From the NCBI GenBank assembly GCA_963756025.1, contig CAVWMF010000007.1, forward strand, positions 930,001 to 994,000: a stretch of 64,000 nucleotides of DNA, read 5' to 3'. Position 1 is the stretch's first letter; each line of letters starts with the position of its first letter. This document shows, piece after piece, positions 40,131 through 48,426 of this stretch. Under the pieces are notes generated by a model. The model was not told the DNA's origin and made no database searches. It saw only the letters and a program-made list of their open reading frames with translations. The DNA comes from Bog-473 sp963756025. Its GTDB lineage: Bacteria > Actinomycetota > Acidimicrobiia > Acidimicrobiales > RAAP-2. The translations under genes were made by a program, and so were the position numbers.

Positions 40131-41857
40131 CGGGCTGCCGCAGCCTGATCAGGATGGACGACGATGTCGTCGTTGGAGCGACCTGCGGCCACCATGGGGA
40201 ACACCTTCTCGAAGGCGTCGGTACGGAAGTCGACCACGACAGGTCGGTCATCGATGGAGTTTGCCTTCTCGATCGCCGGGCCCACGTCTTCGGGGGACTC
40301 GGCCCGGATCCCGACACAGCCCATGGCTTCGGCCCACTTCACGTAATCGGGCAGGTCCGGTGAGAGGTAGACCTCCGAGTAGCGCTCCTCGTAGAACATC
40401 TCCTGCCACTGCCGCACCATGCCCAGGTAGGCGTTGTTCAAGATGGCGATCTTGACCGGAATCTGCTCCGCTGTGGCTGTCACGAGCTCTTGGGCCGTCA
40501 TCTGGAAGCACCCGTCGCCGTCGATGGCCCACACGGTGCGGTCCGGACGCCCCACTTTGGCGCCGATGGACGCCGGCACGGCGAAGCCCATCGTTCCGGC
40601 CCCGCCCGAGTTCACCCACGTGTAGGGGTGGTCGAACCGCCAGTACTGCGACGCCCACATCTGATGCTGGCCCACACCGGCCACCACGATGCCATCGCTG
40701 GGCGCGGCGTCGCGCAATTGCTCGACCACCATCTGCGGCTTGATCGCCCCACCTTCGGCGTGGTCGTAATAGAGCGGGAACTGCTCCTGCCACTGGTGGA
40801 CCTGGGCCCACCACGGCTCCAGGTCCTGGACCGCAGGGACGTCACCGTTGGCGTTCATGGCTGACAGGAGCTCCTCGATCACCAGCCGGCAGTCGCCGAC
40901 GATGCCCACGTCAGGTGTCCGCACCTTGCCCAGTTCGGCCGGGTCGACATCGACGTGGATGATCTTCGCCTCGGGTGCGAAGGCATCGATCTTCCCCGTC
41001 ACCCGGTCGTCGAACCGCGCCCCGAGGCTGATCAGGAGATCGCTGCGCTGCATCGCGGTCACTGCGGTGTAGTTGCCGTGCATGCCGGGCATGCCGAGGC
41101 ATTGGGGGTGTGAGTCGGGGAAGGCGCCGCGCGCCATCAGCGTGGTGACCACCGGGATTCCGGTGCGCTCGGCCAGGGCACGGAGCGCGTCGGCCGCCCG
41201 TGCCTTGAGCACGCCGCCCCCGACGTAGAACACCGGACGGTGCGCCTGGCCGATCAACGCCGCCGCCTGACGGATGAGACCGGCGTCGCCCACCGTGTGC
41301 GGGTGGTACCCCGGGAGATCGAGATCATCCACCGAGGATGGCCAGTACCACTCCATCGTGGCGTTGGCGATGTCCTTGGGGAAGTCGATGAGCACCGGGC
41401 CGGGACGGCCGGTGGTGGCGACGTGGAAGGCGGCGGCCACCACGCTCGGGATGTCGTTCACGTCCTTGATCAACCAGTTGTGCTTGGTGATGCCCATCGT
41501 CACGCCGGTGATATCGCATTCCTGGAACGCGTCGGTGCCGATGGAGCCCGTCGCCACCTGACCCGAGACGACGACGAGCGGCGTCGAGTCCATGTACGCG
41601 TTGGCCAACGGCGTCACGATGTTGGTGGCTCCCGGCCCGCTGGTCACCATGGCCACGCCGGGCTTGCCGGTCACCATGGCGTAGCCCTCCGCCATGTGGC
41701 CGGCACCCTGCTCGTGGCGGACCAGGATGTGCCTGATGGAGGAGTCGATGATCGGGTCGTACACGGGCAGGATGGCCCCGCCCGGCAGGCCGAACATGAC
41801 GTCGACTCCTTGCATCTCGAGGCTCTTGATGAGTGCCTGTGCTCCGGTGAGCTGCAT
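40127..41857 (-). CDS. ilvB: Acetolactate synthase large subunit
   Basis: IlvB is the thiamine-diphosphate enzyme that makes acetolactate and acetohydroxybutyrate. The 576-residue protein shows GLPGGAILPVYDPI, the catalytic Glu in LVRHEQGAGHMAEGYA, VTSGPGATNIVTPLANAYMD, the FAD-binding middle domain with LISLGARFDDRVTG, and the ThDP motif from GDGCFQMTAQELVTA to AILNNAYLGMVRQWQ. A leader ORF rich in Ile/Leu/Val, a hairpin and a terminator lie upstream, so the operon ilvB-ilvN-ilvC is probably controlled by attenuation. Confidence 0.98.
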   Translation of the reverse strand: MQLTGAQALIKSLEMQGVDVMFGLPGGAILPVYDPIIDSSIRHILVRHEQGAGHMAEGYAMVTGKPGVAMVTSGPGATNIVTPLANAYMDSTPLVVVSGQVATGSIGTDAFQECDITGVTMGITKHNWLIKDVNDIPSVVAAAFHVATTGRPGPVLIDFPKDIANATMEWYWPSSVDDLDLPGYHPHTVGDAGLIRQAAALIGQAHRPVFYVGGGVLKARAADALRALAERTGIPVVTTLMARGAFPDSHPQCLGMPGMHGNYTAVTAMQRSDLLISLGARFDDRVTGKIDAFAPEAKIIHVDVDPAELGKVRTPDVGIVGDCRLVIEELLSAMNANGDVPAVQDLEPWWAQVHQWQEQFPLYYDHAEGGAIKPQMVVEQLRDAAPSDGIVVAGVGQHQMWASQYWRFDHPYTWVNSGGAGTMGFAVPASIGAKVGRPDRTVWAIDGDGCFQMTAQELVTATAEQIPVKIAILNNAYLGMVRQWQEMFYEERYSEVYLSPDLPDYVKWAEAMGCVGIRAESPEDVGPAIEKANSIDDRPVVVDFRTDAFEKVFPMVAAGRSNDDIVVHPDQAAAAR

Positions 41858-41925
41858 CGTTGCTTTCCCCTGTCTCTCTCTCGGTGCCTGTGCAACGTTG
41901 GCTTGTTGGTGCTGACTAGATCCGG

Positions 41926-41957
41926 AAAATAAAACGACCCCCCGTCTGGGAGGTCGT
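41926..41957 (-). terminator. Intrinsic terminator (attenuator) in the ilvB leader
   Basis: On the minus strand ACGACCTCCC pairs with GGGGGGTCGT (10 bp, one G-T pair) around a 4-nt AGAC loop, followed by TTTATTTT. It lies 76 nt upstream of the chosen ilvB start and after the leader ORF. It is the strongest of the three attenuator terminators because of its long stem and U-rich tail. Confidence 0.88.
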
Positions 41958-41960
41958 AAA

Positions 41961-41986
41961 GCGCGCGTTGCAGTGTGGCCGCGCGC
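41961..41986 (-). promoter_or_regulatory. Leader hairpin directly after the ilvB leader ORF
   Basis: GCGCGCG and CGCGCGC form a perfect 7-bp stem with a 12-nt loop that abuts the TAA of the leader ORF and ends three bases before the terminator stem. The arrangement is the same as at leuA and leuB. Confidence 0.75.
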
Positions 41987-42037
41987 TTACGTTACGAGTA
42001 CCAGAATTCGTGCGTCGCGGCGGCGGCTCGTCTGCAT
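41987..42037 (-). CDS. ilvB leader peptide (MQTSRRRDARILVLVT)
   Basis: A 16-residue ORF, ATG 42037 to TAA, encodes MQTSRRRDARILVLVT. The run Ile-Leu-Val-Leu-Val lies just before the end, where a stalled ribosome would affect the hairpin that starts at the stop codon. Actinobacterial ilvB leaders of this kind are known. Response to all three branched-chain amino acids fits a gene serving all three products. Confidence 0.88.
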   Translation of the reverse strand: MQTSRRRDARILVLVT

Positions 42038-42046
42038 AGTGCGTTC

Positions 42047-42075
42047 ATTCTGGCACGTCATCGCCGCCGCGACAA
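42047..42075 (-). promoter_or_regulatory. Promoter of the ilvB leader operon
   Basis: Minus-strand TTGTCG (+ strand 42070-42075) and CAGAAT (42047-42052) are 17 nt apart. The leader ATG is 9 nt after the -10 box, so the transcript should start within a few bases of the ATG. The remaining gap to ilvD (42076-42165) shows nothing else. Confidence 0.7.
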
Positions 42076-42165
42076 CCCCGGGACCCTCCGGGCGGCCTTC
42101 GAGCACCCGCCCGGACAAGGTCGCGCGCCGGGGTGGGGCGGCCGTGCCGGGACCCCGCCGGTGGC

Positions 42166-43938
42166 TCAGGGTGTCGCCATCCCCCCACCGAGAAGGGCGG
42201 GGAGCGCCGTCGCCCGCATGCGAGCCAGCACCCTGTCCGAGACGGGCGACACGTCGGGGTGGACGCCGCCGTTGCCCCCGGCGGCCGTCTGCCACGCCGC
42301 GGCGCGGCGCCCCATCAGGTCGGCATCCTCGAATTGCACGCAGTCCAGGCGATCGGTCGTCAGGTCGACCACCACGGTGTCCCCGTCCTCGACGAGGGCG
42401 ATCGGCCCGCCGAGGAACGCTTCGGGAGCGACGTGGCCGATGACCAGTCCGACGGATCCCCCCGAGAAACGGGCGTCCGTCATCAGCGCGATGGTGATGT
42501 GCCGCTGGCGACAAAGGGCCGTGATCCGCGAGGTCGGGTCGAGGAGCTCGGGCATGCCGGGCGCCCCCCGGGGCCCCTCGTAGCGGATCACCACCATGTC
42601 GTTGTCCGAGAAGCTGTCCGGATCCCCGTCGAGGGCCTCGATGAGGGAGCGCTCGCCGCTGAACACGCGGGCGCGGCCGGTGAAGACGCCGTCCTTCACG
42701 CCGCCCTCGACGCCGGCGATCTTGAGGATCGCCCCTCCCGCTGGGGCGAGGTTGCCGCGCAGCAGGCGAAGTCCACCGGTGTCCTTGAAGGGTTTGTCGA
42801 CCCCGAAGATCACCTCTCCGTCAGGTGGGGGCGGGTCGAGCCGCCGCAGCTGCTCCGCAAGCGTCTCGCCCGTGCAGGTGATCGTGTCGCCATCGAGGAA
42901 TCCAGCCTCGAGGAGCTCGTTGGCGATGACCTGCAGCCCACCTTTGGCGTCCACGTCCACCATGGAGTATTCGCCGAACGGTCGCATGTTGACCAGCACC
43001 GGAAGGCGCCGCGCCAGGTCGTTGAAGTCGTCCTGGCTGAGCACGTCGTCCCAGAGGTCGAGGCCGGCGGCCCGGGCGATCTCGACGCTGTGCAGCAGCA
43101 CGTTGGTGGACCCGCCCATGGCGATGGTGACCGTGAGGGCGTTTCGCAACGAGGCGGGCGTCACGATGTCGCGCGGCGCGATCCCCTTTTTCGTCATGGT
43201 GAGCAGGCAGTCGACCGTCTCGTCGGGGAATTCCTTCAGCCGGCGCGGGTCGTCCGAGGGTGGGGCCACCATGTGCAGCGGTTCGAGCCCGAGGACCGCA
43301 ATGAACGTCTGCATCGTGTTGTAGGTGAACATGCCCCCGCAGCTGCCCTGGCCCGGACAGGCGTTCAGGGCATACCGGGCCCGCACGTCAGCGTCCTGGT
43401 CGGCCACCTGGAAGGCGGAGACGAGGTCGATCCGCGCCCCCGTCTCCGGATCGATGCCCGGTCGGATCGGGCCGTCGGAGACGATGACCGCTGGCGTGTT
43501 GTTCTCCAGGACGGCGGCGACGGTCCCGACCGGGGGCTTGTCGCACGCCACGACCGCGACCAAGCCCGCGACGCTGTTCGCCGCCAGGTGGACGTCTGCG
43601 ACGTCGTGGACGAGCTCGCGCCCGATGAGGGAGAACCGCATCTGAGGGGTGCCGTTGAGCTGGCCGTCCGAGACGCCGAGGGTGAACGCGGGCGGAATCA
43701 GCCTGACCGCGAGGTCGTCCCCGGCGATGCGGCGCGACAGGGCGGCCTGAAGGGCCTGCACCTTCTGGGGGACGCCCAGGTAGCACTGGCTGTCCCCGAG
43801 GTTGCCGATGACCGCCCATACCGGGTCGTGGATCTTCCCGACGTCTTCACCGAGGAAGGCGGCCGTGCCTACCCTTTGCACGTCGCGCCCGGGGTTGATG
43901 GACACGAACGTCTCTGATTCGTTGCGCACGGGGACCAA
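42166..43938 (-). CDS. ilvD: Dihydroxy-acid dehydratase (IlvD/Edd family)
   Basis: IlvD dehydrates the dihydroxy acids made by IlvC. The 590-residue protein has three candidate Fe-S cysteines, Cys52 (DSQCYLGV), Cys132 (VACDKPPVG) and Cys200 (CPGQGSCGGMFTYNTM), and TLGVSDGQLNGTPQMRFSLI. The C-terminal swivel domain has MTDARFSGGSVGLVIGHVAP. The N-terminal 40 residues differ from the common IlvD start, so it is a divergent subgroup. The frame begins with TTG 43938; GTG 43929 is a good alternative. It follows the MMPL gene by 1 nt, so it may be read from that transcript, and it has no leader attenuator of its own. Confidence 0.9.
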   Translation of the reverse strand: MVPVRNESETFVSINPGRDVQRVGTAAFLGEDVGKIHDPVWAVIGNLGDSQCYLGVPQKVQALQAALSRRIAGDDLAVRLIPPAFTLGVSDGQLNGTPQMRFSLIGRELVHDVADVHLAANSVAGLVAVVACDKPPVGTVAAVLENNTPAVIVSDGPIRPGIDPETGARIDLVSAFQVADQDADVRARYALNACPGQGSCGGMFTYNTMQTFIAVLGLEPLHMVAPPSDDPRRLKEFPDETVDCLLTMTKKGIAPRDIVTPASLRNALTVTIAMGGSTNVLLHSVEIARAAGLDLWDDVLSQDDFNDLARRLPVLVNMRPFGEYSMVDVDAKGGLQVIANELLEAGFLDGDTITCTGETLAEQLRRLDPPPPDGEVIFGVDKPFKDTGGLRLLRGNLAPAGGAILKIAGVEGGVKDGVFTGRARVFSGERSLIEALDGDPDSFSDNDMVVIRYEGPRGAPGMPELLDPTSRITALCRQRHITIALMTDARFSGGSVGLVIGHVAPEAFLGGPIALVEDGDTVVVDLTTDRLDCVQFEDADLMGRRAAAWQTAAGGNGGVHPDVSPVSDRVLARMRATALPALLGGGMATP

Positions 43939-43939
43939 A

Positions 43940-46210
43940 CTAGTGCGCCGGTTCTCCCGCCCAGGCCTGTGCCGGCACCGGTGGGCGCGACGGCACCGGT
44001 GGCGGCGTCACCTCGGCCCCGATAGTCGGGATGCTGCGCTGGAGGAAGCGTGGCATCCACCAATTCCGCGGTCCGAGCAGTTCCATCAACGACGGGACAA
44101 GGACCATGCGGACCAAGGTGACGTCGACGGCCACGGCGACCGCGAGACCGAGACCGAAGACCTTCAAGATGTGCAGCGGATCCTTGATGACGAACGATGC
44201 AAAGACGCAGAACATGATCGCCGCCGCGGCGGTGATGACGCGCCCGGTCACCGCCAGCCCGTCCGCCACGGCCAGGGAATTGTCGCCGGTCTGCAGCCAG
44301 CCTTCACGGATGCGGGACAACAAGAAGACTTCGTAGTCCATGGAGAGACCGAAGAGGATGGTGAACATCGTCACGGGAATCCACGGGTCGATGGGTCCGG
44401 TCCGGCCGATCCCGACGACGCCCCCCAACCAGCCCCACTGGAAGACGGCCACGATCACGCCGTAGGCCGCGCCGATGCTGAGCAGGTTCATGACGACTGC
44501 CTTGAGGGGCAGGACGACCGAGCGGAAGACGGCCATGAGGAAGAGGAAGGAGAGGATCAGCACGGCGCCGATCACCAGCAGCAGCCGGCTGCCGAGGAAG
44601 GTGGCGTCGTCGATGCTCGCCGCGGTCTCACCTCCGACCTGCGCGTCGACCCCGGTTCCGCCGACGACGCCGGGGATCACCCCGGTGCGCAAGGTGCGCA
44701 CCAGCGACTGCGTGGCCGCCGCTTGCGGCGAGGTCGTCGGGTAGGCCACGAGAAGCGCACCGCTCTTCGTGGCGTTGAACTGTGGTGGCACCACATAGGC
44801 CACACCCGAGGTGTCCGCAATGGCGGCGCGCAGGTGCTCCACGGTCGGGACGGCGCCGGGTCCGGGCAACGCCACCGCCACCACCAGGGGGCCGTTGAAA
44901 CCCGGGCCGAACCCCTGCGCCAGCAGGTCGTAGGCCTGACGGGTGGTGAGCGAGGGCGGATCGTTGCCCGCATCGGTGAACGCCAGCCGCATGCTGAGGA
45001 GCGGGAGTGCCAACAGCACCAATACGAGTGCGGCCACGGTGCCCGTCACCCACGCCCGCCGTTGAATGAAGCGGCTCCACCGGAACCAGAAACCGTTCGG
45101 CGGCGGAGGGCCGCCGCTCTGCAGCAGGCCGGGCACGTGGAGCTTGTCGATGGCCTCCCCGGCGAAGCCCAGCAACGCGGGCAGCAGCGTGAGCGCAGCC
45201 AGCAGGACGAGGAGGACCGCCGCGATGCAGGCGGTGGCCAGCCCGATCATGTAGGGCTGGCCGATGAGAAAGAGGCCGAAGAGCGAGATCACAACCGTGC
45301 TTCCGGCGAAGAGCACGGAGCGCCCCGAGGTCATGAGCGACACGATGACGGCGGCGCGGGGCCCGCGCCCTTCGAAGAGCCCCTGCCGATAACGCGTCGC
45401 GATGAACAGCGCGTAGTCGATACCTACCCCGATGCCGATCATGGCCGCCATCTCGGGGGCGAATGTCGGCACGACCAGAAGGTGCGTCACCAGCTCCAAC
45501 AGCGCGATGCCGACCCCGAGGCCGAAAAGGGCCGTGATGATCGGCAGCCCCATGGCCACCACCGAGCCGAACGCCAGCAGCATGATGAGGATGGCCGCGG
45601 TGATGCCGATGCCTTCGCTGGACCCGGGCGCGGCCGTGATCACCGACGAGATGGGATCGCCCCCTAACGCGACCGCGAACCCGTTGTGGGCGGCGCCCTC
45701 GGCCGACGCGATAACGGCCTTGACCGAGGCGGCGGGCAGCCGGTCCGCCGTGGTGTCGAACTGGACCACCGCATAGGCGATGTGACCATCCGCAGCAACC
45801 TGGTGGGCGGCACCAGGCGAGAACGGACCAGTGACACCGACGACATGTGACAGGGGCTCCAGACCCCGCACGACGCCGTTGATGGCGGCACGGTTCGCCG
45901 CGGCGTCGACCGGAGCGGTGGTGTGAAAGACGACGTCAGCGGTGTCCCCCGACCGGGTGGGGAATCTCGCCTGCAGAATGTCAGCGGCCCGCTGCGAGGG
46001 CGTGCTCCCGGCCGTGAAGTCGTTCTCGAACCGCGTCCCGACCACTTGGGCGATCACCGTCACGCCGATAACCAGCAGGATCCAGACGAGGAGCACCGTC
46101 CGCCGGTGGTCGTAGCAGCGGGCCGCCCAGCGGCCCAGGGCGGATCGGGACTGCGGGTCGGGCGTCGGGCCCGGCAGACGCCGCACCGCCGTCCCGGCCG
46201 TCACGTGCAC
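43940..46210 (-). CDS. MMPL/RND-family membrane transporter
   Basis: The 756-residue protein has the MMPL layout: a first membrane helix at about 30-52 (TVLLVWILLVIGVTVIAQVV), a large extracytoplasmic loop, a block of five to six helices with AAMIGIGVGIDYALFIATRY, a second loop, and a final helix block with ILFGLSMDYEVFLLSRIREG. The two Gly-Asp-Tyr proton-relay motifs GIGVGIDYALF and GLSMDYEVF are intact. Such proteins export lipids or drugs. Divergent from a TetR gene with two operator-like sites between them, so it is probably repressed by that TetR. Confidence 0.92.
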   Translation of the reverse strand: MHVTAGTAVRRLPGPTPDPQSRSALGRWAARCYDHRRTVLLVWILLVIGVTVIAQVVGTRFENDFTAGSTPSQRAADILQARFPTRSGDTADVVFHTTAPVDAAANRAAINGVVRGLEPLSHVVGVTGPFSPGAAHQVAADGHIAYAVVQFDTTADRLPAASVKAVIASAEGAAHNGFAVALGGDPISSVITAAPGSSEGIGITAAILIMLLAFGSVVAMGLPIITALFGLGVGIALLELVTHLLVVPTFAPEMAAMIGIGVGIDYALFIATRYRQGLFEGRGPRAAVIVSLMTSGRSVLFAGSTVVISLFGLFLIGQPYMIGLATACIAAVLLVLLAALTLLPALLGFAGEAIDKLHVPGLLQSGGPPPPNGFWFRWSRFIQRRAWVTGTVAALVLVLLALPLLSMRLAFTDAGNDPPSLTTRQAYDLLAQGFGPGFNGPLVVAVALPGPGAVPTVEHLRAAIADTSGVAYVVPPQFNATKSGALLVAYPTTSPQAAATQSLVRTLRTGVIPGVVGGTGVDAQVGGETAASIDDATFLGSRLLLVIGAVLILSFLFLMAVFRSVVLPLKAVVMNLLSIGAAYGVIVAVFQWGWLGGVVGIGRTGPIDPWIPVTMFTILFGLSMDYEVFLLSRIREGWLQTGDNSLAVADGLAVTGRVITAAAAIMFCVFASFVIKDPLHILKVFGLGLAVAVAVDVTLVRMVLVPSLMELLGPRNWWMPRFLQRSIPTIGAEVTPPPVPSRPPVPAQAWAGEPAH

Positions 46211-46218
46211 GTCCTAGG

Positions 46219-46263
46219 ATTCACCACTGATGAGTTTTATCATAGAATTCACTACTGGTGAAT
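46219..46263. promoter_or_regulatory. Two TetR-type operators between the MMPL and TetR genes
   Basis: ATTCACTACTGGTGAAT (46247-46263) is a 17-bp palindrome with seven of eight pairs matching, and ATTCACCACTGATGAGT (46219-46235) is a weaker copy with six of eight. Their centres are 28 bp apart. Together they cover the whole intergenic region, including a TAGAAT -10-like box at 46243-46248, so the repressor should control both genes. Confidence 0.65.
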
Positions 46264-46270
46264 ATCCTCG

Positions 46271-46915
46271 ATGAGTCCCGGCGGCCGGCGTCCCGGCAAA
46301 GGCAACGCGCGCGAGGACATCATCCGGGCGGCCAAGGAAACGTTCGCCACCCAGGGCTACGAGGGCGCCAGTCTGCGCGCCGTCGCCCGGGCGGCCGGGG
46401 TCGACGCCGCGCTGGTCCACCATTACTTCGACGGAAAGGCGGACCTCTTCATGGCGGCGATGGCGCTGCCTTTCGACCCTCGCCAGGTGCATCGCAACGC
46501 CAAGGCGGAGGCCCCGGCGTCCGGCTTCAGCGGCGCCGCCACGGTCGAGGGGTTCCTCTCCATGTGGGATCTCGCAGAGGACACGGGATCGTCGTTCGCC
46601 TCGTGCGCCGCTGCGATGGCGGCCTCGGCGACCGTGGCCGCTGCCTTCCGCCAATTCGTCAAGGAGAGGGTCTGGGAAGAGATCCGGCCGATGGCCGGGG
46701 AGAGCGAGGCCACCACGGACATCCGTCGGGGCCTGGTGGCGTCACAGCTGCTCGGCTTGGCCTATGCCAGATACGTCCTGCGCGTCCCACCGCTCTCCAC
46801 CGCCTCGCCCGCCGACATCGGCCGCTGGGCCGGGGCCACGCTGGACCGCTACAGCACGGGAGCGTTGGAAGACTCCGCTGCACCCCTCGAGTCCAGACAA
46901 ACTGCGTTGAGCTGA
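46271..46915 (+). CDS. TetR-family transcriptional regulator
   Basis: The 214-residue regulator has the N-terminal helix-turn-helix with FATQGYEGASLRAVARAAGV and DAALVHHYFDGKADLFMAAM, followed by an all-helical ligand domain with no recognisable ligand residues. A frame-matched ATG at 46271 starts the protein 8 nt after the stronger operator. It is divergent from the MMPL gene, the classic arrangement of a TetR repressor with its efflux target. Its stop is 6 nt from the convergent end of gatB. Confidence 0.92.
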   Translation: MSPGGRRPGKGNAREDIIRAAKETFATQGYEGASLRAVARAAGVDAALVHHYFDGKADLFMAAMALPFDPRQVHRNAKAEAPASGFSGAATVEGFLSMWDLAEDTGSSFASCAAAMAASATVAAAFRQFVKERVWEEIRPMAGESEATTDIRRGLVASQLLGLAYARYVLRVPPLSTASPADIGRWAGATLDRYSTGALEDSAAPLESRQTALS

Positions 46916-46921
46916 CCCGAA

Positions 46922-48426
46922 CTAGCCGCGCAGCCGCCTGAGCTCCGCGTCCACTTCCTTGCCGTTGGCCTTCCCCGACGTCGCCTTCATGACTGCGCCC
47001 GTGAAGAAGCCCCTCAACTTGCCCCTCACTTTGTCGTCGCCTTCGACGTAGCGGGCCCACTCGTCTGGGTGGGCCGCCACCACCTCGGCCACGACGGCCG
47101 CCAACCTGTCGGCGCCGAGAGCCTCGAAGCCCATCTCCTGTGCCAGCGCCCGGGGATCGCTCCCGACCGCGGCCACCGAGGCGCTGAGAACCGCCTTGGC
47201 CTGCGTGGCCGACAGCTCGCCCTGCGACTCCATCCGGAGAAGCGTGACGAACGAAGATCGGGGTAACGCCAGGCCGGCCTCCCCTTCGGCGGCCAACTCG
47301 TTCGCGGCCCGGGCCAGCGCGAGCCGGGCCGGTGCCCCTGCCCACGCGCGGCCTCGACGACCAACTGGTCCAGGCCGAAGTCGACCACGGCGCGGATCTG
47401 GTCCGACTCGGCCTCGGTGGCGGATCCGCCGATGAGCTCGACCAGGGCCGCCCGCCGGTCGGCGGGCATGGGCCCCATCGCCACCCGGACCCGCTCCTGC
47501 CACTCGGCATCAGGCACCAGGGGGACCAGGTCGGGCTCAGGGAAGTAGCGGTAATCGTTGGCCTCTTCTTTCGAGCGCATCGTCTGGGTACGGCCGGCGG
47601 CCTCGTCCCAATGCCGCGTCTCCTGGCTGACCGACTCGCCGCTTTCGATCAAGCTGATCTGGCGCGCCGCCTCGTACTCGATGGCGCGTCCGAGGGAGCG
47701 CAGCGAGTTGAGGTTCTTGATCTCGCAGCGCGTCCCGAAGGTTGCCGCGCCCACAGGGCGCACCGAGACGTTGGCGTCGAAGCGCATCGAACCCTCTTCG
47801 AGACGGCCGTCCGAGGCGCCCGTGGCCACGAGGATTCCGCGCAGCTCCGACGCGTAGGCCCGCGCTTGGGCGGACGAACGGATGTCGGGCTCGCTCACGA
47901 TCTCCACCAGCGGTACGCCGGAGCGGTTGTAGTCGACGAGGGCGTGATGAGCCGAGTTGATGCGGCCACCGGCGCCGACGTGGGTGAGCTTCCCCGTGTC
48001 CTCTTCGAGATGGGCGCGCGTCACGCCGACCCGGAATCCCCCGGGTAGCTCGAGCCAGCCCCCGAGGTTGATGGGCTCGTCGTATTGGCTGATTTGATAG
48101 TCCTTGGCCTGGTCGGGATAGAAGTAGTTCTTGCGGGCGAAGCTCGAGGCGTGAATGTCGCAGTGCAGCGCCGTCCCGATGCGCATGGCCAATTCGACGG
48201 CTTGGGCGTTGAGCACGGGCAACGACCCGGGAAGGCCGAGGCAGACCGGGCAGATGTTCGTGTTCGGTTCCTCTCCGAACTTGTTGCGACAGCCGCAGAA
48301 GAGCTTCGTCGTCGTGGCGAGCTCGCAATGCACCTCGAGGCCGACCACCGTTTCCCACACCGTGTCGATGTCGGCAGCGGCCACGTCGGTGTTCCCGCTC
48401 ATGGGGACATCGGTATCCGTGCTCAT
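46922..48426 (-). CDS. gatB: Asp/Glu-tRNA amidotransferase subunit B, one frameshift as read
   Basis: GatB binds and phosphorylates misacylated Glu-tRNA(Gln) or Asp-tRNA(Asn) in the GatCAB complex. The N-terminal part shows WETVVGLEVHCELATTTKLF, the zinc-site cysteines in CGCRNKFGEEPNTNICPVC, and VDYNRSGVPLVEIVSEPD. The C-terminal tRNA-binding YqeY-like domain (GFEALGADRLAAVVAEVV, KVRGKLRGFFTGAVMKATSG) is in another frame. The frame is lost near 47335, where GGGCAGGGG needs one more G. With one base added the product is about 501 residues, normal for the family. ATG 48426 overlaps the gatA stop by 4 nt. Confidence 0.92.

Noticed and set aside
43802..45667. 621-residue plus-strand open frame opposite the MMPL and ilvD genes
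   Set aside because: Its composition is low-complexity (His, Asp, Glu, Arg) and the opposite strand encodes a complete transporter with its motifs.
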